NCBI GenBank assembly: GCA_027622715.1
Contig: JAQBYN010000030.1
Span: forward strand, 1-37,322
Direction of reading: 5' to 3'
DNA from: Pseudomonadota bacterium
GTDB taxonomy: Bacteria; Pseudomonadota; Alphaproteobacteria; SHVP01
DNA: 37,322 nt
In this document: positions 1 through 8,804 of the stretch, one piece after another
Numbering within the stretch: position 1 is the stretch's first letter
Layout of the letters: the number at the start of each line of letters is the position of its first letter
The notes under the pieces: generated by a model
Seen by the model: the letters and a program-made list of their open reading frames with translations, nothing else
Told to the model about the DNA's origin: nothing
Databases searched by the model: none
Translations under genes and position numbers: made by a program

Positions 1-26
1 GGGGGGGGGGGGGGTGGGGGGCGGGC
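1..26. other. Poly-G low-complexity window edge
   Basis: The window opens with 14 G residues, one T and then six more G. There is no coding signal here. It may be a real G-tract or an assembly or sequencing artefact at a contig end; the sequence alone cannot tell which. Confidence 0.6.
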
Positions 27-44
27 GCGTTCGTCCGGGCAAGA

Positions 45-251
45 CCCCCCTCCCTGCCCTCCCCCTCGGTGAGGGGGAGGAATATGGGGTGCGACCGACC
101 GGCTCATCGGAACCGGACCCGACGCAATAGGGAAAACGCCGAAACAAAGCCAACTGCCACGGTTTTGCTGGGGTTTGCCCCGTTTCCCCATGTCTCGGCG
201 GGACGTGTCTCCTCCCCCTGCGGGCAGGGGGAGGATAAAGGAGGGGGTTCG
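45..251. repeat. Paired G/C-rich intergenic repeats (family A, two copies)
   Basis: Two copies of one short palindromic unit lie here in opposite orientation, at 45-82 and 210-251. Each has a CCTCCCCCT arm, a short loop and an AGGGGGAGG arm, flanked on one side by a GGAGGGGG/CCCCCTCC tail. The same unit occurs twice more at 11540-11580 and 11611-11648. Apart from these repeats I see no gene or other signal in 1-278. Confidence 0.75.
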
Positions 252-278
252 CGCCCATTTGAATCACCGGTTCACCAA

Positions 279-1718
279 TTAGTCGTGCTTGATAATAACG
301 GTCTTGCAGACCGTGAGGTCGTGGACCGCTTCGAGGCCTTTTTCGCGGCCGAAGCCGGAGCGTTTCATGCCGCCGAAGGGCAGTTCGACGCCGCCGCCGG
401 CGCCGTAGCAGTTGACGAAAACCTGGCCGCACTTGAGGGCTTTGCCGAGGCGCATTTGGCGGCCGCCGTTTTCGGTCCACACACCGGCGGTGAGGCCGTA
501 GTCGGTGTCGTTGGCGAGGCGGATGGCGTCGTCTTCGTCGTCGAAGGGAATGGCGGAGAGGACGGGGCCGAAGACTTCCTCTTTGGCCAAGCGGTTGCCG
601 CGCGGTACCGGGCCGTACAGCGTCGGCGTCACGTAATAGCCGCCGGCGGCTGCGCCGGCGTCGATCTCGGCTTGGGCAAGGATGGGGATGCCGTCGGCGG
701 CGGCGGTGTCGATGAAGCCGCGCACGCGGGCGCGCTGGATCTCGCTGATGACGGGGCCGCAGTCGGGATCGGATTCCCAGGCGCCGACTTTGATCTTGGC
801 AAAGCGCTTGGCAGTTTCAGCGACGAAGTCATCGTAGATGCTGCGTTCGACCAAGAGGCGGCTGCCGGCCGAACAAGTTTGGCCGGCGTTTTGCACAATC
901 GCGCCCAACACGGTGGGCAGGGCTTTGTCCCAATCGGCATCAGCGAAAACGATCTGCGGCGACTTGCCGCCGAGTTCCATCGTGCAACTGCGGTTGTGAT
1001 CGGCGGCGGCTTTTTGCACCAGCGCGCCGACCGCGGGCGAGCCGGTAAAGCAAATATGGTCGATGCCCGGATGGGCGGCGAGCGCGGCGCCCGCTTCCTC
1101 GCCCAAACCGGTGACGATGTTGATGACGTCCGGCGGGATGCCGGCCTCAAGCGCCAGTTCGGCAATACGCATGACGGTTAGGCAGGCTTCTTCGGCCGGT
1201 TTGAGAACCAGCGCGTTGCCTGCGCAGAGGGCCGCGGCAACGGTGCGCGCGCCCATCTGCAGCGGATAGTTCCACGGGATGATGTGCCCGGTGACACCAT
1301 GCGGTTCGCGCAAGGTGAAGGCTTGATGACCGGGTAGGAAGGGAATGGTGTCGCCCTGAATTTTGTCGGCGGCACCGGCGTAATACTCGAAGTAACGCGC
1401 GGCCACGGTGGCATCGACGCGCGATTGCTTGAGCGGTTTGCCGGTATCGCGTGATTCGAGGCGGGCCAGTTCGTCGGCCGCTGCCGCCATTAGGGCGGCC
1501 ATGCGGGCGAGGTGGCGGCCCCGTTCCACCGCCGGGGTTATTTCCCAATGCGTCTCGAAGGCATGGCGGGCCGAGATTACCGCCGCGTCAATGTCGGGCG
1601 CGCCACCGCGAGCAATCGCGGCCAAAGGCGCACCAACGCTGGGGTCGACTAGAGCAAGCGTCTGACCGCTGTGGGCCGCGTGCCAACGTCCACCGGTGAG
1701 AATTTGGGCCTGTTGCAT
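279..1718 (-). CDS. NAD(P)-dependent aldehyde dehydrogenase
   Basis: This is a soluble ALDH-superfamily enzyme of 479 residues that oxidises an aldehyde to a carboxylate with NAD(P)+. The oxyanion asparagine is visible in PWNYP (Asn150), the general-base glutamate in MELGGKSP (Glu248), and the nucleophile in NAGQTCSAGSR (Cys282). The cofactor-site motif LKPAEEA lies near residue 173 and PFGGMKRSGFGREKG near the C-terminus. Length is normal for the family. I chose the ATG at 1718 over the in-frame one at 1769 because a GCGAGG ribosome site sits just before it and the upstream residues do not resemble ALDH. The gene is divergent from the solute-binding protein gene at 1894. It resembles betaine- or gamma-aminobutyraldehyde-type enzymes, but the substrate cannot be read from sequence. 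Confidence 0.93.
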   Translation of the reverse strand: MQQAQILTGGRWHAAHSGQTLALVDPSVGAPLAAIARGGAPDIDAAVISARHAFETHWEITPAVERGRHLARMAALMAAAADELARLESRDTGKPLKQSRVDATVAARYFEYYAGAADKIQGDTIPFLPGHQAFTLREPHGVTGHIIPWNYPLQMGARTVAAALCAGNALVLKPAEEACLTVMRIAELALEAGIPPDVINIVTGLGEEAGAALAAHPGIDHICFTGSPAVGALVQKAAADHNRSCTMELGGKSPQIVFADADWDKALPTVLGAIVQNAGQTCSAGSRLLVERSIYDDFVAETAKRFAKIKVGAWESDPDCGPVISEIQRARVRGFIDTAAADGIPILAQAEIDAGAAAGGYYVTPTLYGPVPRGNRLAKEEVFGPVLSAIPFDDEDDAIRLANDTDYGLTAGVWTENGGRQMRLGKALKCGQVFVNCYGAGGGVELPFGGMKRSGFGREKGLEAVHDLTVCKTVIIKHD

Positions 1719-1860
1719 TGGACCTCGCGCCTGGAAAGAGGCGAAACCTAACCCTTCACAATGCGCCAATCCATGCCTTTACCGGTTCAGCCGGCTTGGA
1801 CCGGTGCTATAGTTCCGCCATCGGCCCGCGGTATGAGACAAGCGGGCACGATTAGAACAA

Positions 1861-1876
1861 GCCCGCGTCGGCGGGC
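1861..1876 (+). promoter_or_regulatory. Small hairpin in the leader of the solute-binding protein gene
   Basis: A perfect 6-bp stem (GCCCGC/GCGGGC, loop GTCG) lies just upstream of the GGAG ribosome-binding site (about 1883) that serves the ATG at 1894. It could modulate translation or mRNA stability. A TATAGT -10-like hexamer sits upstream at 1808-1813, but no convincing -35 accompanies it. Regulatory function is unproven. Confidence 0.3.
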
Positions 1877-1893
1877 GCATTAGGGAGACCATC

Positions 1894-3378
1894 ATGAAAA
1901 AGTTGCTCATCGCTGCTGTTTTGGCGACGACGGCGTTGGTGCCGTTCGCCGCCCAGGCGCAGATGAAAGATTCCGTGACGCTCGGCATGCAGCTTGAGCC
2001 TTCGCCGGGCCTCGACCCGTCGCAGGGTGCAGCCGCCGCCATCAGCCAGGTGACCTGGTACAATATCTTCGAAGGCCTGACCCGCATCAACGAGGCGGGC
2101 GAAATTGGCCCGATGCTGGCCGACAGCTGGACCATTTCGCCGGACGCGAAGACCTATACCTTCAAGTTGGCAAAGGGCGTCAAGTTCCACGACGGTGCCG
2201 ACTTCACCGCGTCGGACGTGAAGTTCACGATCGACGCCGCGACCGCCGAGAAGAGCGGCAACAAAAACAAGAAAATGTATTCGACGATCAAGTCGATCGA
2301 GACACCGGACGATCACACGGTGATCTTGTCGCTTGAGGCGCCGAGCGCATTGTTCTTGTTCAAGTCGGCCCAATCGACTGGGGCGATGGTCGATCCGGCC
2401 TCGGCCGCGACCAACATGACCGACCCGGTCGGCACCGGCCCCTACAAGTTCGTACGCTGGACCAAGGGCGATTCGGTCGAGATGGAGTTGTTCCCGCAGC
2501 ATCGCAATGCGGCCAACATTAAGATCAAGAAGGCCAAGTTTCGGTTCATCAACGATGCCAACGCACAAGTGAATGCGTTGTTGTCGGGCGATCTGGATTA
2601 CATGACGGCGCTGACCGCGGCACAGATGTTCACGCAGTTCAAGAACAACCCCGACTTCACCGCGCTGGAAGGCACGACCGAAGGCGAGACGATCTTGACG
2701 ATGAACAACAAGTCCGGCGCGTTGTCGGACGTTCGGGTGCGTCGCGCGTTGATGCACGCAATCGATCGTCAAGCGTTGGTTGACGCGGCGATGTTCGGTT
2801 ACGGCACGCCGATCGGTTCGCACTTTGCGCCGCATAACGCGACGTATGTCGATCTGACCGGGATGTACGCCTACAACCCCGCCAAAGCCAAGGCGCTGTT
2901 GAAGGAAGCCGGTCACGAAAATCTGGAACTGTCGCTCAAGTTGCCGCCCGTCGGCTACGCGCGTGACGGTGGTCAGGTGATTGCCGACATGCTGAGCCAA
3001 GTCGGCGTGACGGCGAAGATCGAGAACGTCGAATGGCCGGTGTGGCTTGATCAAGTGTTCCGTGGCAAACAGTTCGACCTGACCATCGTGTCGCATGTCG
3101 AGCCGATGGACGTGAACAACTACACCAACGCGGAATATTACTGGCAGTACGACAGCCCGGAATTCCGTGACATCTATTCGAAGTTCGAGGCATCGACGAC
3201 GCCAGCGGATCAGAAGAAGTGGATTCAAGCGGCGCAGACCAAGATCGCAGAGGATGCCGTCAATGGCTTCCTGTTCGAGTTGGCCAAGTTGAGCGTTGCC
3301 AAGAAAGGCCTGACTGGGATGTGGGCGAGCTGGCCCGCGTTCATCAACGAGGTCGCGGCGCTGAGCTGGGAGAACTAA
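1894..3378 (+). CDS. Periplasmic solute-binding protein of a peptide-type ABC importer (SBP family 5)
   Basis: This 494-residue protein matches the dipeptide/oligopeptide/nickel binding-protein family. A Sec signal peptide is clear: MKK, a hydrophobic stretch, then cleavage after AQA near residue 23. There is no lipobox. Family signatures include the WYNIFEGLTRI region near residue 52, KFHDGADFTASDVKFT near 105-120, DPVGTGPYKF near 170 and VRRALMHAIDR near 280. It should capture a peptide or peptide-like compound in the periplasm and deliver it to inner-membrane permeases. A GGAG site precedes the ATG. A strong terminator follows directly. The dppBCDF-type genes at 6940-10611 lack their own binding protein, so this is the likely partner; that pairing is inference. 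Confidence 0.92.
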   Translation: MKKLLIAAVLATTALVPFAAQAQMKDSVTLGMQLEPSPGLDPSQGAAAAISQVTWYNIFEGLTRINEAGEIGPMLADSWTISPDAKTYTFKLAKGVKFHDGADFTASDVKFTIDAATAEKSGNKNKKMYSTIKSIETPDDHTVILSLEAPSALFLFKSAQSTGAMVDPASAATNMTDPVGTGPYKFVRWTKGDSVEMELFPQHRNAANIKIKKAKFRFINDANAQVNALLSGDLDYMTALTAAQMFTQFKNNPDFTALEGTTEGETILTMNNKSGALSDVRVRRALMHAIDRQALVDAAMFGYGTPIGSHFAPHNATYVDLTGMYAYNPAKAKALLKEAGHENLELSLKLPPVGYARDGGQVIADMLSQVGVTAKIENVEWPVWLDQVFRGKQFDLTIVSHVEPMDVNNYTNAEYYWQYDSPEFRDIYSKFEASTTPADQKKWIQAAQTKIAEDAVNGFLFELAKLSVAKKGLTGMWASWPAFINEVAALSWEN

Positions 3379-3398
3379 ACTCCACCTCCGAACCTGTA

Positions 3399-3432
3399 GG
3401 ACGGCCGGCATAGTCCGGCCGTCCCTTTTTTT
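3399..3432 (+). terminator. Rho-independent terminator after the solute-binding protein gene
   Basis: A perfect 10-bp G/C stem (3399-3408 with 3415-3424, loop CATAGT) is followed by a run of seven T at 3426-3432. It lies between the binding-protein gene and the M81 peptidase gene on the same strand. It may end the upstream transcript or attenuate read-through so that the binding protein is made in excess. Confidence 0.9.
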
Positions 3433-3456
3433 GCTTAGCGTTAATGGGAACCTGTC

Positions 3457-4932
3457 ATGCGCATTCTGATCGCCATGATGAAACACGAGACCAACACGTT
3501 CTCGCCGGTCGTCACCGACTGGGCGCGGTTTCAGGATTGGGGCGCGTTTATGGGCGCCGATGTCGTCAAGACATACAAAGACACCGCGATGCCGATCGCG
3601 GCCTATATAAAGATCGCGCGCGAGTTGGGCGCGGAGATCGTCACGCCGCTGGCGACCGAGGCGATGCCGTCAGGCAAAGTGACCAAAGAAGCCTACGAAT
3701 ACATGGCCGGATTGATTACCGACGCGGCCAAGGATGTCGATATCGCGCTGCTCGACCTACACGGCGCGATGGTGGCCGAGCATGTATTTGACGGCGAAGG
3801 CACGTTGCTGGCGCGCCTGCGCGCGATGCGCCCCGACCTGCCGATTGCGGTGACGTTGGACCTGCACTGTAATCTGACCCAAGCGATGGTCGATAACTGC
3901 ACCGCGCTGATCGGGTACAAAACCTACCCGCATGTCGATATGTACCAAGTTGCCGAGCAGGTCGGGCGCATCGTTGTGGCCGCGGTCCAGGGCAAGCTGG
4001 AGCCGGTGATGGCCTGGGGCCATCCGGCGCTGCTGTCGCAAACCTTGCGGCAAGGGACCGACGACGAACCGATGAAGACGTTGATCGCGATGGCGCGGGA
4101 CGCGGAGAGAAATTCCGATGTCCTGGCCGCCACTGTGTTCGGCGGCTTTCCCCTGGCGGATATGCCCGACGCGGGGACATCGGCGATCATCGTCACCGAC
4201 GGCGACATGGCGTTGGCGCAAGCCGAGCGCGATGCGATTTTGGAGGAGGCGTGGCGGCGGCGCGAAGAGTTCGTCTATCAGCCCGAGCCTTTGCAAGAAG
4301 CCGTGGGCCGCGCCAAGCTCATGACCAACGGCCCAGTCATGTTGCTCGATCATGCCGACAATTGCGGTTCGGGGGCGAACCAGGACGTGATGACGGTGAT
4401 TGCCGAAGTGCTGCGCCAGGACCTCGACGATGTTGTGGTGGGCGCGGTGTGGGACCCTGTCGCGGTACAAGCAATGCAGCGCGCCGGCGTCGGCAACACC
4501 ATCACCCTGAAGCTGGGTGGCAAAACCGACATGGCGGCCATCGGCCTGAAAGGCGCGCCGTTGGAAATCACCGGCACCGTCAAGGTGCTCACCGATGGCA
4601 GGTGGATCGTGCGCGGGCCGATGTATACCGGGGTGAGCGTCAATATGGGGCCTTCGGCGGTGCTGGATACCGGCCACATGCAGATCGTCGTGGTGTCGCG
4701 TCATCACGAGCCGTGGGACCGCGGCGTCTTTACCTCGGTCGGGATCCAGCCGGAGCACCACCGCTATATCTTGCTGAAATCGCGCATTCATTACCGCGCC
4801 GGGTTTGGCGACCTGCCCACGGCCACCGTGACGCTGGACGGCGACGGGGTGACGACATCGGATAATAGCCGGCTGACGTTCGAGCATGTCCGCCGCCCGA
4901 TCTTTCCGCTGGATTTGATCAACGAGCCCTGA
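3457..4932 (+). CDS. M81 family metallopeptidase (MlrC/microcystinase C-like)
   Basis: The 491-residue protein matches the MlrC family, named for the zinc enzyme that cleaves the linear tetrapeptide in microcystin degradation; most family members have unknown substrates. Family motifs are the N-terminal MKHETNTFSP (His10, Glu11), DLHGAM (Asp100, His102) and DLHCN (Asp135, His137), all candidate metal-site residues. The C-terminal domain holds LLDHADNCGSGANQD near residue 295 and the GVQPEHHRY-like region GIQPEHHRYILLKS near 430. No signal peptide is seen, so it is probably cytoplasmic. A GGGAA site precedes the ATG. It overlaps the next gene by one base (TGATG). With a peptide-type binding protein upstream and a peptide importer nearby, the likely role is hydrolysis of an imported modified or unusual peptide. 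Confidence 0.9.
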   Translation: MRILIAMMKHETNTFSPVVTDWARFQDWGAFMGADVVKTYKDTAMPIAAYIKIARELGAEIVTPLATEAMPSGKVTKEAYEYMAGLITDAAKDVDIALLDLHGAMVAEHVFDGEGTLLARLRAMRPDLPIAVTLDLHCNLTQAMVDNCTALIGYKTYPHVDMYQVAEQVGRIVVAAVQGKLEPVMAWGHPALLSQTLRQGTDDEPMKTLIAMARDAERNSDVLAATVFGGFPLADMPDAGTSAIIVTDGDMALAQAERDAILEEAWRRREEFVYQPEPLQEAVGRAKLMTNGPVMLLDHADNCGSGANQDVMTVIAEVLRQDLDDVVVGAVWDPVAVQAMQRAGVGNTITLKLGGKTDMAAIGLKGAPLEITGTVKVLTDGRWIVRGPMYTGVSVNMGPSAVLDTGHMQIVVVSRHHEPWDRGVFTSVGIQPEHHRYILLKSRIHYRAGFGDLPTATVTLDGDGVTTSDNSRLTFEHVRRPIFPLDLINEP

Positions 4933-6311
4933 TGCTGCACGACAGCTACGGCAACGCAGTCGACACTGACAATGCCGCGACGGTTGCGGCATTAGACCGG
5001 TTTGCGCGGAGCTTTCTCGCCTACGGCAAAGATTTCGCGGTCATCTTTGAGGCAGCGGCGGACGATCCCGACTGTTTGTTGGCACGCACGCAAGGCGCGT
5101 TGCTCGGTTTGTTCATGGAGAACAATGCGGGCTTGGCGCTCGCCACAGAACACCTCGAGGCCGGGCAAGCGCTGGTGGCCACAGGTGCCGGCACCGAGCG
5201 CGAGCGGTTGTACTTCCGCGCGGTCGAGGCGGCGGCGCGCGCCGATGTGACCCGCGCCACGGCAGCGCACGAAGAGCTCGCCGACAGTTGGCCGCGCGAT
5301 CTGTTCGCGGCCAAGCTGGGCCAGATTCACTATTTCAATGTCGGCGATGCGACCGGGATGCGGCGGATCGCGCAAAAAACCTGCGATGCGCACGGTGAGA
5401 CCGCCTATGCCTGGGGCCTGCTCGCTTTCGGTCTTGAGGAATGCGGCGAACTGGATGAGGCCGAGCGGGTTGGACGGCGCGCCGCCGAGATGACCGAGGT
5501 CGAGCCGTGGGCCCACCATGCGGTCGCGCATGTCTACGAGACGCGGGGCGATTTGGCCGGCGGTATCGCGTGGATGGAAGACCGGGCGCATACGTGGCGC
5601 GACTGTAACTCGTTCATGTTCACCCACAATTGGTGGCATATCGCGCTGTTCTATCTCGATCAGGGGGACACCGATCAAGCGTTGAGGATTTACGACACGC
5701 GGCTGTGGGGCGCGCCGCAGGGCGACCGCGCCTATTCCCAAGACCAAGCAGGCGCGGTGTCGATGCTGATTCGGTTGTCATTGCGCGGGTTGGTGTTGGA
5801 CGGGCGGTGGTCGGATGTGGCCGACGAAATCCTCAACCGCGAGGTGATGTACGACCAGCCCTTCCTGACCGCGCACTACGATTACGCGTTGGCCCGTTCG
5901 GAACACCGCACCGCGTATGAGCATTTCCTGCAAGGGCTGCACGATCACGCCGGCACGTTGGGTGCCGCCAGCGCGCCGTTGCGCCACATGTGGCTGGCCC
6001 ACGCCCTGCCGCTATGCCGCGGCATAGGCGCGCATGCCGACAACGATTTCGCGCTGGCCGCGACGCTGCTGGGCGAGACCCGGCCGCACTGGCAGGGCAT
6101 GGGCGGTAGTCATGCGCAGCGCGATTTGTTTGAGCAGATGTATCTCGATGCGCTGATTCGCTCGGGCCGTTCTGCCGAAGCCCTGCCGATCCTAGCGACA
6201 CGCGCGCGGCACGGCCGGGCGTGGCGGTACATGCAGCGCAGTTGGCGACGGCGACGTCGACAACGCGCCTTTAGCCGCTGCGTGCGCAGATTTCCCTCTA
6301 CCGCATCCTGA
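4932..6311 (+). CDS. TTC38-like tetratricopeptide repeat protein, C-terminus probably frameshifted
   Basis: This 459-residue protein is all-helical and Ala/Glu-rich. It carries the HNWWHIALFYLDQG signature near residue 235, typical of the TTC38 family of TPR proteins, whose biochemical role is unknown. The start ATG overlaps the stop of the M81 gene, so the two are translationally coupled. The last ~25 residues (from about residue 433) turn abruptly into an arginine-rich stretch (SWRRRRRQRAF). The +1 frame from 6244 instead reads GDGDVDNAPLAAAC, which looks much more like a protein. The stop codon at 6309-6311 lies inside a dispersed intergenic repeat (6302-6359). The natural 3' end therefore seems altered by a small indel and/or the repeat, unless it is a sequencing error. 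Confidence 0.8.
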   Translation: MLHDSYGNAVDTDNAATVAALDRFARSFLAYGKDFAVIFEAAADDPDCLLARTQGALLGLFMENNAGLALATEHLEAGQALVATGAGTERERLYFRAVEAAARADVTRATAAHEELADSWPRDLFAAKLGQIHYFNVGDATGMRRIAQKTCDAHGETAYAWGLLAFGLEECGELDEAERVGRRAAEMTEVEPWAHHAVAHVYETRGDLAGGIAWMEDRAHTWRDCNSFMFTHNWWHIALFYLDQGDTDQALRIYDTRLWGAPQGDRAYSQDQAGAVSMLIRLSLRGLVLDGRWSDVADEILNREVMYDQPFLTAHYDYALARSEHRTAYEHFLQGLHDHAGTLGAASAPLRHMWLAHALPLCRGIGAHADNDFALAATLLGETRPHWQGMGGSHAQRDLFEQMYLDALIRSGRSAEALPILATRARHGRAWRYMQRSWRRRRRQRAFSRCVRRFPSTAS

Positions 6312-6469
6312 GCCGGGTGGCTCGCGCCGACCGGCGCGGGCCGTCCGCGTCGAAGGGCCGTTTTCATGCGTTGTGTTTGCTCGCTTGAGGTGACGCGTCC
6401 TGCGCACGCGAGGGCGGGCCCTTCGACTCAAGCTGCTTTCGCACGGCGAAAGCAGCTTGGCTCAGGATG
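6302..6469. repeat. Inverted pair of CCTTCGA...CTCAGGATG intergenic repeats (family B)
   Basis: Two copies of one element lie in opposite orientation. The copy at 6302-6359 reads on the minus strand from GGCCCTTCGACG to GGCTCAGGATGCG. The copy at 6419-6469 reads CCCTTCGACTCA to GGCTCAGGATG on the plus strand. Each has a palindromic centre between the conserved ends. Similar short palindromic elements are common between genes in alphaproteobacteria. The rest of 6312-6550 shows no gene. Confidence 0.75.
6430..6458. repeat. Perfect 13-bp hairpin inside a family B repeat
   Basis: The arms 6430-6442 and 6446-6458 (AAGCTGCTTTCGC and its complement) are perfectly paired around the loop ACG. No T-tract follows on either strand, so it is not a classical terminator, though it could block 3' exonucleases or support Rho-dependent ends for the flanking convergent genes. 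Confidence 0.8.
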
Positions 6470-6550
6470 CAGCGTGTAGGGGCTGCTGGATTCGTGCGGG
6501 TGTGGATCTGTTGATATGTGGGTGTGAGAGCAGCGGGTTATGAGCAGCAG

Positions 6551-6904
6551 CTACGCCCACCCAGCGTCGTTTTCAGGTTTGTGGAAGTCATATTCGCGCT
6601 CGACTTTGGCGACTCGCAACGCATAACTGGCGTACCACCGGTCGCGGCCGGCTTGGCGGGCCATGACGTGGTCGGCCTGAGTCTTCCAGGCTTGAATCGC
6701 TGCCTCGTCACGCCAATAGCTGACGGTGATTCCGAGGCCCGTCTTGGCATCGCGGGTTGATTCGATTCCGAGATAGCCGGGCACTTGCGCGGCCAACTGG
6801 TCCATCAGGGCGGCGGTGCGTGCGTAGGCCGCCTCGTCACCATCGGTCCGTTGGGCGGTGAAGATCACTGCGTAGTACGGCGGGTCAAACAGCATTGCGG
6901 GCAT
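6551..6904 (-). CDS. Small antibiotic biosynthesis monooxygenase (ABM) domain protein
   Basis: This is a 117-residue single-domain protein of the dimeric alpha/beta ABM fold. The pattern fits: an early strand (YYAVIFTAQR), a helix region, the strand GYLGIESTRDAKTGLGITVSYWRDEAAIQAWK around residues 43-72, then a helix with DHVMARQAGRDRWY. The W-x-DEAAIQAWK stretch is the most diagnostic. Family members include YgiN-like quinol monooxygenases and HmoA/IsdG-like haem degraders; the substrate here is unknown. The ATG at 6904 has a strong GAGGAGG site. It lies 35 bases after the DppF-like gene on the same strand and may be the last gene of that operon. Confidence 0.8.
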   Translation of the reverse strand: MPAMLFDPPYYAVIFTAQRTDGDEAAYARTAALMDQLAAQVPGYLGIESTRDAKTGLGITVSYWRDEAAIQAWKTQADHVMARQAGRDRWYASYALRVAKVEREYDFHKPENDAGWA

Positions 6905-6939
6905 CCCGCCTCCTCTTTACGGCGTGCGCAACACCGCCC

Positions 6940-7811
<872 letters not shown>

Positions 7812-7815
<4 letters not shown>

Positions 7816-8804
7816 CGCGCGGCCCATTGTTTGCGCGCGGCATCGACATGCAGGCAGGCAACGTTGTGGCCCGCGGCGATCTGTACCACGGGCGGCTGGG
7901 TTGGGCGGCAGGCGTCAGTGACGTAGTCGCAACGGTCCTGGAAGGTGCAGCCCGCCGGCAAGTCGGCCAATTCCGGCACGGTGCCGGGGATGGTGCGCAG
8001 GCGGCGGCGCGAGGCCTTGGTGTCGTCGATCTGCGGCACCGCCTCGAACAGGCCCTGGCTGTAGGGGTGCGAGAGATTGGCGAAGACGTCATGCGTCGGG
8101 CCGCTTTCAACCCGCGCGCCGCCGTACATGACGATGACGTCCTGCACGTTTTGATAAATCACCCCGAGGTTATGGCTGATCAAGATCATCGCCATGCCGA
8201 GGTCTTCGATCAGGTTGCGGATGAGGTCGAGAATTTGTTTCTGGATGGTCACGTCGAGCGCAGTCGTGGGCTCATCCGCGATCAGCAGTTCGGGGCCGCA
8301 CGACAGCGCCATGGCGATCATCACGCGCTGACGTTGGCCGCCGGAGAGTTGGTGCGGGTAGCTGTTGATCCGCTTGGTCGGTTCCGGGATACCGACCATG
8401 TCCAGCAAGCGGAGTACCTCGGTGCGCGCCTCGGCCTTGTTGACGCCGCGGTGGAGGCGCATGGCCTCGGCGATCTGGCGGCCCACGGTATGCAGCGGGT
8501 TGAGCGAGGTCATCGGCTCTTGAAACACCATACCGATCCGGTTGCCGCGCACCTGGCACATCTGATCTTCACTGTAGGTCAGCAGGTTTTCGCCGGCCAG
8601 CTTGACGGTGCCGTCGGCCCAGCCGTTCTCGGGCAACAGGCCCATGATGGCGAGCGCGGTGAGCGATTTACCGCACCCCGATTCGCCGACGATACCGAGG
8701 GTCTGGCCCTTCTCAAGTTCAAACGACAGATTGCGCACCGCACGCGCTGGCCCGCGCACCGTGTTGAGCGTGACCGTGAGGTTATCGACAGCGAGCAATG
8801 TCAT
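7812..8804 (-). CDS. Peptide ABC importer ATP-binding protein (DppD/OppD-like)
   Basis: The companion ATPase has 330 residues. Walker A GESGCGKS is at 40-47, the Q-loop at [15 protein letters not shown] (94-108), signature LSGGQ at 153-157 and Walker [13 protein letters not shown] at 173-184. The C-terminal oligopeptide-type extension carries four cysteines (C-x5-C-x6-C and a later C before LHVD). A cysteine set at this place is common in the family and has been linked to an iron-sulfur cluster in a mycobacterial DppD. The start at 8804 overlaps the permease stop (TGATG); the possible upstream extension to 8915 only reads through the permease gene in another frame. Its end overlaps the DppF-like start by four bases. 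Confidence 0.93.

Noticed and set aside
45-251. Possible CRISPR array
   Set aside because: Only two repeat units lie here, in opposite orientation and with no regular spacers; no cas gene is in the window.
69-1181. Open frame (370 codons) over the intergenic repeats and antisense to the aldehyde dehydrogenase gene
   Set aside because: It starts in repeat DNA and then mirrors the dehydrogenase; no domain or ribosome site supports it.
1852-3486. Long open frame (544 codons) antisense to the solute-binding protein gene
   Set aside because: It mirrors the third-codon G/C bias of the real gene, is Arg/His/Val-rich with no domain, and the + strand gene has a signal peptide, ribosome site and family motifs.
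3757-4992. Open frame (411 codons) antisense to the M81 peptidase gene
   Set aside because: Composition is of the shadow type (His/Arg/Gln-rich) and no recognisable motif is present; the opposite strand encodes a well-conserved family.
6430-6458. Rho-independent terminator for the TPR gene or the monooxygenase gene
   Set aside because: The hairpin is perfect but no T-tract follows on either strand, and it is the core of a dispersed repeat.
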